6,691 nt of DNA, from contig JAUSPW010000531.1 of NCBI GenBank assembly GCA_030652635.1, forward strand, positions 1 to 6,691. The letters are read 5' to 3'. Within the stretch, counting starts at the first letter, position 1, and each line of letters begins with the position of its first letter. Both the position numbers and the translations under genes were made by a program. Shown piece by piece: positions 1 through 5,778 of the stretch. The stretch comes from Pseudohongiella sp. GTDB taxonomy: Bacteria; Pseudomonadota; Gammaproteobacteria; Pseudomonadales; Pseudohongiellaceae. The notes beneath the pieces were generated by a model that did not search any database, was not told where the DNA came from, and saw only the letters and a list, made by a program, of their open reading frames with translations.

Positions 1-387
1 CGCCTCGGAGGCCGCTTGCACATCATCAATCAACACGGGGATATTCGACGCAAAACCAGCCAGATCCTGAGTGACACTGTCTCGCGACTCGCCCAGCGGA
101 TTGAGCAAAAAAAATACTAGGCCTTGATCTTGGTAGCGCTGCTGTGCGCTTAAAAATGTTGGTAGAGCTGCCCTGATTTCGTTGGCACCATTAGCATGCA
201 CTAGAAATACCACCGCTTTATTATTGTTGTACCACGCCATATGATGAAAGTAGCCTTGGTGGTCCAACAAAGAAAAATCTCCAGCGGTTTTTCCAGAGGC
301 GTAACTGAGCGCACTGCCCGCCATAAAAACCAACGCAGACAATATTGAACCGATCAGTAAGTTGCCCGTATTCTTACGCATTGTCAT
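1..387 (-). CDS. Redoxin (thioredoxin-fold) domain protein, exported, 3' end outside window; active-site Cys replaced by Ala
   Basis: The first 129 residues are visible; the rest lies beyond base 1. The start ATG at 387-385 is preceded by GGAG with 8 bases of spacing; a second in-frame ATG at 381 is possible. Residues 1-30 have a basic start (Arg4, Lys5) and a hydrophobic core ending near Ala-Ser-Tyr-Ala, which reads as a signal peptide or anchor. From about residue 35 the sequence follows an AhpC/TSA-type fold: a DFSLLDHQG opening, the strand KAVVFLVHANG (57-67), a helix, the strand GLVFFLLNP (89-97) and NIPVLIDD (115-122). In related redoxins the strand is followed by a Gly-Cys-Pro motif; here it is Gly67-Ala68-Asn69, with codon GCC at 186-184, so no thiol chemistry is expected at this site. 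It follows putA on the same strand by 91 bases. The family is recognised from pattern memory only, and the partner of the fold and its substrate are unknown. Confidence 0.7.
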   Translation of the reverse strand, partial: MTMRKNTGNLLIGSILSALVFMAGSALSYASGKTAGDFSLLDHQGYFHHMAWYNNNKAVVFLVHANGANEIRAALPTFLSAQQRYQDQGLVFFLLNPLGESRDSVTQDLAGFASNIPVLIDDVQAASEA

Positions 388-410
388 GGGATTATCTCCA
401 GAGTAAGCAT
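384..410 (-). CDS. Possible 8-codon leader mini-ORF overlapping the redoxin start
   Basis: An ATG at 410-408 opens a frame of eight codons (MLTLEIIP) that ends in TGA at 386-384. The stop shares bases with the start codon of the redoxin-like gene in an ATGA overlap (387-384), the arrangement typical of translational coupling. The mini-frame runs through the Shine-Dalgarno sequence of the downstream gene. No convincing ribosome binding site precedes it, so it may be a chance frame. The peptide has no run of one amino acid that would suggest attenuation. Confidence 0.15.
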   Translation of the reverse strand: MLTLEIIP

Positions 411-424
411 TGTGTTTCTGGAGA
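395..424 (-). promoter_or_regulatory. Inverted repeat that could sequester the redoxin ribosome binding site
   Basis: TCTCCAGA (395-402) and TCTGGAGA (417-424) on the plus strand are perfect 8-base complements separated by 14 bases. In the minus-strand mRNA the 3' arm contains the GGAG Shine-Dalgarno (399-396) of the gene starting at 387. Folding would therefore cover that site. No U-run follows the stem, so it is not a Rho-independent terminator. A symmetric protein-binding site is an alternative. The structure was found by eye; no folding energy was computed. Confidence 0.35.
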
Positions 425-432
425 GTATGCTT

Positions 433-463
433 ATTGAACATCTGTTTTTTTGATCAGAGTCAA
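433..463 (-). promoter_or_regulatory. Weak candidate sigma-70 promoter for the redoxin gene
   Basis: On the minus strand TTGACT (463-458) matches the -35 consensus well. The best -10 candidate is TTCAAT (438-433) after a long 19-base spacer, which is a poor fit. The surrounding spacer is AT-rich. The gene may instead be read through from putA, because no terminator is visible between 479 and 388. Confidence 0.2.
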
Positions 464-478
464 TATTTATTCCGATCT

Positions 479-3400
479 TCAGCTGCGCCCGGACAACAAA
501 GCTGCATTCCCACCCGCAGCTGCAGTGTTGATCGACAGAGTTTGTTCAGTGGCAAAACGATACAACTGAAGAGCATCACACGCCTCATCCACAGCAAGCA
601 CCGGCAGGATTGCACCAGGTCGGTGTGACACCTGCTGTTGCACAACACGCGCTAGCGCACTATCAGCACGTGTAAGCACAACGCCGACAATTGTCGGCAA
701 ACTGACAATGCTGTGGTCGGCGCCCTCCAGTAATTGCAGTGTTGCTCCAGGCACGCCTGCCTGCAACATGGCTGCTAACAATGTCTGCGCAACAGGCATA
801 CTGCTGCGATCAGGCAACAGGGCCACGGCATTGCCCGCCAACAATGCTGCGCTCACTACCGCGGTCAGCACAGGCGCTGTGGCGCCGGCGCTTAACACCA
901 CAAATACCCCACGGCCGCGGCTGCGCAACTCATTGCTCTCACCCGTTGGCCCGGGCAAGGCATGTGGCGCAAGGTCAATCAGTGCCTGAGCGACCATCAG
1001 TTCAACGACTTGAAAACAGTCTGGAGGCAATGCCTTGGCCACACCTGAAATCACGCTGGCTCGCTGTTCCAACGCTACTGCACACCACTGCGTAAAACCA
1101 TGCTGCAAGCGAGCCAGACCTGCCTTAACTTCTGTCACCACAACAATATTTGAAGAGACTGCCAGCACATTTTTTACAGTGTCAGTTTCCATAACTACAG
1201 GGAGATCTGCCGTGACAGATGGATTACCTGCAGATCGTGAAACTGCCACAAATCGGCGCAAATAAAACGGCCCACCGGCTTTAGGACCGGTGCCAGACAA
1301 CCCCTCGCCTCCAAATGGCTGCACACCCACTACAGCACCAATCATGTTGCGATTGACATACACATTGCCCACATGAGCTGCTGCCGCGAGCTGCAGAGCA
1401 CGACTGTCTATGCGGGTCTGAATGCCCATGGTCAGTCCATATCCCAAGGCATTGATCTGTGTCACCACTGAGTCTGGCTCGCCTTGCCAGCGCAACACAT
1501 GTAACACAGGACCAAAAATCTCGGTGCCAAGGTCACTGATACGTGCTATCTCAAAAGCCACCGGTGCAATGATGCGATCAGCAGCGTCAGTCGCGTTTTT
1601 CCCAGGTAATAAGGCAGTGCGTGGCACCTCATAAATCAACTGCGCCTCACGTTTTAATCGAATGATGTGAGCATTGATATTGTTGAATGCTTCGTCATCT
1701 ATTAACGGGCCAACATCTGTGGCCAGATCGGTGGGGTCACCCAATTGCAAGGATTGCATGGCACCGGTCAGCATCTCAATCACGCTGTCGGCGATACTGT
1801 CATGCACACACAACAAACGCAGCGCAGAACAGCGTTGTCCCGCAGAGCGGAATGCACTGTGCACCACCGCATCCACCACCTGTTCTGGCAATGCCGTGGA
1901 ATCCACCAGCATGGCATTAATACCACCAGTTTCTGCGATCAATGGAACCATTGGTTCAGGCTTAGATGCCAACACTCGGTGAATAATCTGCGCCACTTGC
2001 GTTGATCCGGTAAAACACACGCCAGCGCAGTGCCCGTGCGCGACCAGTGCTGCGCCAACGCGTTCTCCAGCACCATGCAACATGATGAGCGCCTGCGCTG
2101 GCACACCGGCTTGATGCAGTAATTCCACCATACGCACAGCAATAAACGGGGTTTGTTCTGCGGGCTTGGCCGCTACGGTGTTGCCGGTTACCAAGGCCGC
2201 GGCAATTTGTCCGGTAAAAATGGCCAGCGGAAAATTCCAGGGACTGATACAAACAAAGACCCCGCGCCCATCTCGTTGGCAGCCCTGTTGTTGGTAGCCC
2301 ACTAGCAGTGTCTCGGATTCATCGGCGTAATAACGCAAAAAATCGACTGCTTCGCGCACTTCAGCGACCGCATCGCCGGCGGTTTTAAAAGCTTCTTTGA
2401 TCAGCAGCGCGCAGAATTCTGGCAGACGCGATTCCAACACATCCGCCGCGCGGCGCAGAATGGTCGCGCGTTCATGCGGCGACTTGCTATTCCAGACCGG
2501 AAAATTCTCTGATAGCTGCGTCATGGCCGCATGGATATCGTCAGCGGTGGACTCGGCCACTATTGATATGTGCGCAGTGCTAAGCGCCTGTAGGATAGTT
2601 GCGCGCTGCGGGTAGTCCGCCAGATCAAGGCCAATTGAATTCAGACGTCCAGTTGACAGGGAACCCTTAAGAGGATCGCGAAACAGATCGCGCGGCAAGG
2701 GCAGTGCTACCTCCTCTGACAGCTGTGTCAACGGCGATGCCAGCAACTCAGGCGGAGCTACTGAAGGATCTGCCAACTGATGCACAAATGATGAATTGGC
2801 ACCATTCTCCAGTAACCTGCGCACCAGATACGCAAGCAGGTCCTTGTGCTCACCTACCGGCGCATACACACGACAGGCAATTGCGGGATCCTTGAGCACC
2901 TCACGGTATACGCCCTCGCCCATGCCATGTAAACGCTGCAGCTCGAAGGCCGCGCCTGCATTTTTTGCCAGGGTCACAATCGCCGCAATTGTGCCGGCAT
3001 TGTGACTGGCAAATTGGGGATAAATGACATCAGCATGATCGAGCAGGGCCTTGGCACACGCGAGGTAAGACACATCGGTATGCTGTTTGTGTGTGAACAC
3101 CGGGTAAGCTGGCAAACCCATCTCTTGCGCCCGTTTGATCTCGCCATCCCAGTATGCGCCTTTGACCAGTCGTACCATAAAGCGCAATTGGTGCCGTCTG
3201 GCAATATCAGCCACGACGTGGATCAGCTCCAGGGCGCGCGTTTGATAGGCCTGTACCGCCAGCCCAAAACCTAGCCAGTGCGGAAACTGCAAAGCAATAC
3301 GCTGCGCCAGCGCCTCAAACACCTCCAGCGACAATTCGAGGCGGTCCACTTCTTCTGCATCCATGGTGAGGTTGATGTTGGCGGCCGCCGCCCGTTCAAT

Positions 3401-4228
3401 CAACTGCCAAACGCGCGGCAACAACACCGTAAACACACGCTCGCGCTGCAAAATCTCATACCGGGAAAACAAAGCGCTGAGCTTGATGGAGATGCCATCA
3501 CAGGCAGCAGGTGATGCGGTAGGTACTGCTGTCGGCGAGCCCGCGATCGCTGCGATCGCATGCAAATATGCCGCGTGATAACGGCGGGCGTCTGCGTCGG
3601 TACGAGCACCTTCACCCAGCATGTCATACGAAAATCGCAAATGAGCCTGGCGGCGACGCGCGCGGCTGGCCTCATCCATCGCCTCCTGAATAGTGCGACC
3701 CAGAACAAATTGCCGACCCAGTAACTGTATTGCCCGCACCGTTGCCGCGACCACGGTTTCTGCGCCCAGACGGGTCAACACACCGCCGGAACCTTCAGCA
3801 TCAGGCAGGAATTTTTTGGACAAGGCGATGGCCGAGGCAGACAAACTCGCAAACAGGCTGTGCTGCTGTTGTGTGTCGCCGGTATGTTCATGGGAATTGC
3901 CATCGAACCTGGCCCGACCGAGCTGATCAGCGGTGAGCGCAATGGCGCTGGGGATGTCAGGCACACGCAGCAGGGCTTCCGCCAGACGCATCAGCGCCAG
4001 CCCTTCATTGCTGGTAATGGGGAATTCGCGCAGCAGAGATTCCATGGCCCAGAACGGTGCCGGGTTGGCGCGCACTTGCTCCACCCAGGGTCTGGCCAGT
4101 GACAGCACCAATGACCAATCCAGCGCTTCATCTGGCACATTCGCAGCCAACGCCCGCACCACCGCCAACTCCGTGCGGTAAGGGCTCGGTAGTCGGGGCT
4201 GTTCAGGTGGCAGCGCAAACGCGCTCAT
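479..4228 (-). CDS. putA: Bifunctional proline dehydrogenase / L-glutamate gamma-semialdehyde dehydrogenase PutA, type B (no DNA-binding domain)
   Basis: The 1249-residue enzyme oxidises proline to glutamate in two steps (FAD, then NAD+), with P5C/semialdehyde channelled between the sites. After an N-terminal helical region the PRODH barrel spans about 150-485: SIKLSAL (247-253), the FAD-site DAEE (290-293), VKGAYWD with Lys356, ASHN (407-410), and YLVRRLLENG with the substrate-binding pair Arg470-Arg471. The P5C dehydrogenase spans about 550-1000: ISPWNFPLA (661-669), Glu766 in ETGG, SAGQRC with nucleophile Cys800, EIFGPV (903-908) and QPFGGEGLSGTGP. Residues about 1010-1249 form the ALDH-like domain and end in the conserved C-terminal motif (INTAAAGGNA, 1233-1242) found in type B and C PutAs. 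E. coli PutA has about 1320 residues and starts with a ribbon-helix-helix repressor domain, absent here. The start at 4228 has GAGGG 6 bases upstream. ETGGIN has Ile where Gln is usual; otherwise all expected active-site residues are intact. Confidence 0.97.
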   Translation of the reverse strand: MSAFALPPEQPRLPSPYRTELAVVRALAANVPDEALDWSLVLSLARPWVEQVRANPAPFWAMESLLREFPITSNEGLALMRLAEALLRVPDIPSAIALTADQLGRARFDGNSHEHTGDTQQQHSLFASLSASAIALSKKFLPDAEGSGGVLTRLGAETVVAATVRAIQLLGRQFVLGRTIQEAMDEASRARRRQAHLRFSYDMLGEGARTDADARRYHAAYLHAIAAIAGSPTAVPTASPAACDGISIKLSALFSRYEILQRERVFTVLLPRVWQLIERAAAANINLTMDAEEVDRLELSLEVFEALAQRIALQFPHWLGFGLAVQAYQTRALELIHVVADIARRHQLRFMVRLVKGAYWDGEIKRAQEMGLPAYPVFTHKQHTDVSYLACAKALLDHADVIYPQFASHNAGTIAAIVTLAKNAGAAFELQRLHGMGEGVYREVLKDPAIACRVYAPVGEHKDLLAYLVRRLLENGANSSFVHQLADPSVAPPELLASPLTQLSEEVALPLPRDLFRDPLKGSLSTGRLNSIGLDLADYPQRATILQALSTAHISIVAESTADDIHAAMTQLSENFPVWNSKSPHERATILRRAADVLESRLPEFCALLIKEAFKTAGDAVAEVREAVDFLRYYADESETLLVGYQQQGCQRDGRGVFVCISPWNFPLAIFTGQIAAALVTGNTVAAKPAEQTPFIAVRMVELLHQAGVPAQALIMLHGAGERVGAALVAHGHCAGVCFTGSTQVAQIIHRVLASKPEPMVPLIAETGGINAMLVDSTALPEQVVDAVVHSAFRSAGQRCSALRLLCVHDSIADSVIEMLTGAMQSLQLGDPTDLATDVGPLIDDEAFNNINAHIIRLKREAQLIYEVPRTALLPGKNATDAADRIIAPVAFEIARISDLGTEIFGPVLHVLRWQGEPDSVVTQINALGYGLTMGIQTRIDSRALQLAAAAHVGNVYVNRNMIGAVVGVQPFGGEGLSGTGPKAGGPFYLRRFVAVSRSAGNPSVTADLPVVMETDTVKNVLAVSSNIVVVTEVKAGLARLQHGFTQWCAVALEQRASVISGVAKALPPDCFQVVELMVAQALIDLAPHALPGPTGESNELRSRGRGVFVVLSAGATAPVLTAVVSAALLAGNAVALLPDRSSMPVAQTLLAAMLQAGVPGATLQLLEGADHSIVSLPTIVGVVLTRADSALARVVQQQVSHRPGAILPVLAVDEACDALQLYRFATEQTLSINTAAAGGNAALLSGRS

Positions 4229-4234
4229 GGCTCG

Positions 4235-4239
4235 CCCTC
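4235..4239 (-). promoter_or_regulatory. Ribosome binding site of putA
   Basis: GAGGG lies 6 bases before the ATG at 4228, inside the 30-base gap between the kinase-like gene and putA. It supports this start, and so the absence of an N-terminal ribbon-helix-helix domain. The gap is too short for a promoter plus terminator, which favours co-transcription. Confidence 0.6.
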
Positions 4240-4258
4240 ACATCAGTGAATGCAGCGT

Positions 4259-5635
4259 TTAATCCAGCGGCAGCTGAATGTTAAAACTGGTACCGAGTTG
4301 CTCATCCGATGTCACTGACATGTGGCCACGGTGATGTTCGGTAATAATAAAATACGGATACGACAAACGATGCTCGACCGGGAACGACGTCTGGTTTGTA
4401 GAGATCGCAAAAAATGGTTCAAAAATATCAAGCTGCTCGTCGGCATTCAGACATTTGCCTCGGTGCCCCACCTTGATCCACAGCGAGTCCATGAACTCAC
4501 CCACCTCAACACTGATCCTTGGTTTGTTGTCCGACAATTCTGCGCCTTCCTGCAGCGCGTAGAAGGCACTGCGCAGCAGTCGGGTGAAGACCTGTTCCAG
4601 CTCAGATGGGAAGCAGGAAATCTGCGGCAAGGATGCCGCATAACTGCGACGGATCTCGATATCACGGAACGCGAGACCATCAGAATTTGTAAACAGATCT
4701 TTCGCCAGTTCAATACTGCGATCCATGACCGCCGAAACATCGGCGGTCTGGCGTGTGTTGTGGTGACTGCCCGCCAGCTCCAGCAGATTCTGTGCGATAG
4801 CTTTGGACTGCTGGGCACTTTGCCGCACCGTCTCAACTTCTTTCAGCAGAAATTCAGTGACCGGCCCGAGCTCAGCCGCTTCTATCTGTTGGCGCGCAGC
4901 AGAGACACGTTTAAAGATGGTGTTGATCGGCAAACTGATGTCGTAGGCCATGGCAGAGGCCAGTTCGCCTAACGCAGACAGTTTGTCACGCTCGGCTACT
5001 TTACTTTCAGCGTTGACCTGTTTGGTGATGTCGGAAATCAGAATCACAATGCCAGTATCGTCATCGTGTTCCAGTCGATACAAGGTGATGTCAAAACTAT
5101 ATTGACCGCGCTGTGTGTGCTTCACCTTCAAAGTCTGGCCGCTGTCCAGCACACTGCGCACCTGTTCTTCGGTGAGTGTGATTGCCGGATGGGCTGCCCA
5201 CAGGTTCATGCCAGCTACATCCGCAAACGGGCGTCCGGTGGTATCTTCCGCCACCTTGTTCCACTGTGTCACCTGTAAGGCTTGATTCAGACCAATCAAC
5301 ATCACAGGCATGGAATTGACGATGCTGCCGATGTACGCCTCGCGTTTGCGCAGTTGATCTGCCGTTTCACGCAGGTCTGCGGTGCGCTCGGCAACGCGAT
5401 CTTCCAGGGTGGCTTTGATTTCAGTCAGTGCGCGATTCGAACGCATGGCGCGTCGGTGCGCGCGCACCAGAAAAACCAACACAAACAAGAGCGTTAATAT
5501 CAATAAACTGGCGCTGGTGTTGGCGATGTATTGCCAATTGGTACTGCCATCTTGCTCGCGGAATACTGCAAAAATATCAGCGTGAGCACGCAGACTCAGG
5601 CTGGCAAGCACGATCAGGGTCAACAGTTGTTTCAT
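4259..5635 (-). CDS. Membrane-bound PAS protein with degenerate histidine kinase core (probable pseudokinase)
   Basis: 458 residues. Residues 1-19 look like a signal sequence ending Arg-Ala-His-Ala; a short periplasmic stretch leads to a membrane helix at about 40-58. A charged, heptad-like helix (about 60-100) is followed by a PAS domain (about 98-207, from SIVNSMPVMLIG to the closing SDITKQ). The dimerisation helix is recognisable (DKLSALGELASAMAYD, 217-232), but the phospho-acceptor position is Tyr231 (codon TAC, 4945-4943) instead of His. The ATPase domain retains IFEPFF (404-409) and GTSFNIQLPL (448-457), yet the N-box Asn is Ser356, the D-box DNGPG is GHRGK (390-394) and the GTGLGL loop reads EHRLSYP (about 421-427). 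Autophosphorylation and ATP binding are therefore unlikely. Active relatives signal to a response regulator; none lies in the window. It is 30 bases upstream of putA, so a role in sensing linked to proline use is plausible but inferred. The start is preceded by only a weak Shine-Dalgarno; it was chosen because it gives an intact signal sequence. Confidence 0.85.
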   Translation of the reverse strand: MKQLLTLIVLASLSLRAHADIFAVFREQDGSTNWQYIANTSASLLILTLLFVLVFLVRAHRRAMRSNRALTEIKATLEDRVAERTADLRETADQLRKREAYIGSIVNSMPVMLIGLNQALQVTQWNKVAEDTTGRPFADVAGMNLWAAHPAITLTEEQVRSVLDSGQTLKVKHTQRGQYSFDITLYRLEHDDDTGIVILISDITKQVNAESKVAERDKLSALGELASAMAYDISLPINTIFKRVSAARQQIEAAELGPVTEFLLKEVETVRQSAQQSKAIAQNLLELAGSHHNTRQTADVSAVMDRSIELAKDLFTNSDGLAFRDIEIRRSYAASLPQISCFPSELEQVFTRLLRSAFYALQEGAELSDNKPRISVEVGEFMDSLWIKVGHRGKCLNADEQLDIFEPFFAISTNQTSFPVEHRLSYPYFIITEHHRGHMSVTSDEQLGTSFNIQLPLD

Positions 5636-5667
5636 GCACTCGGTCTCGCAATCTTTCTTGAAAATGA

Positions 5668-5697
5668 ATAATAGAAGTGATTTTACCGGATTAGCAA
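5668..5697 (-). promoter_or_regulatory. Candidate sigma-70 promoter for the kinase-putA unit
   Basis: On the minus strand TTGCTA (5697-5692) and TATTAT (5673-5668) are separated by 18 bases. The -10 matches consensus at five of six positions and the -35 at four. It lies 32 bases ahead of the start at 5635, leaving a short leader. Located by eye only. Confidence 0.4.
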
Positions 5698-5702
5698 CAC
5701 TC

Positions 5703-5732
5703 TTGGCGCGCGGATGCGATTCAATCTATAGT
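5703..5732 (+). promoter_or_regulatory. Candidate sigma-70 promoter for the phosphodiesterase gene
   Basis: TTGGCG (5703-5708) and TATAGT (5727-5732) are separated by 18 bases. The -10 matches at five of six positions and the -35 at four. The start codon at 5779 follows 46 bases later. Its -35 lies only five bases from the -35 of the opposing promoter, so one bound regulator could affect both directions. Confidence 0.4.
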
Positions 5733-5766
5733 CTGCCCATCACCAATCATTACATCGCAGACCGCT

Positions 5767-5771
5767 GGGGA
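5767..5771 (+). promoter_or_regulatory. Ribosome binding site of the phosphodiesterase gene
   Basis: GGGGA sits 7 bases ahead of the ATG at 5779. It decides this start over any internal one and keeps the signal peptide in the product. Confidence 0.5.
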
Positions 5772-5778
5772 CCCATCC

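Noticed and set aside
388..478. A Rho-independent terminator after putA
   Set aside because: The only stem found (395-424) is not followed by a U-run on the minus strand, and the A-run near 444-450 has no GC-rich stem before it.
739..1095. A 118-codon plus-strand frame inside putA
   Set aside because: It is a shadow of the putA C-terminal domain; the minus-strand frame carries the conserved PutA motifs.
3543..3559. Two GCGATCGC octamers nine bases apart, resembling the HIP1 palindrome of cyanobacteria
   Set aside because: They encode the repeated Ala-Ile-Ala of PutA (AIAAIAG, 224-230) and occur nowhere else noticed in the window, so codon use explains them.
4229..4258. A possible CRP-like half site (TGTGA) between the kinase-like gene and putA
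   Set aside because: Only one half is present and the gap is just 30 bases, mostly taken by the ribosome binding site.
4322..4972. A 216-codon plus-strand open frame opposite the kinase-like gene
   Set aside because: It is antisense to a protein with clear PAS and kinase-fold landmarks, shows no recognisable domain, and has no separate support as a gene.
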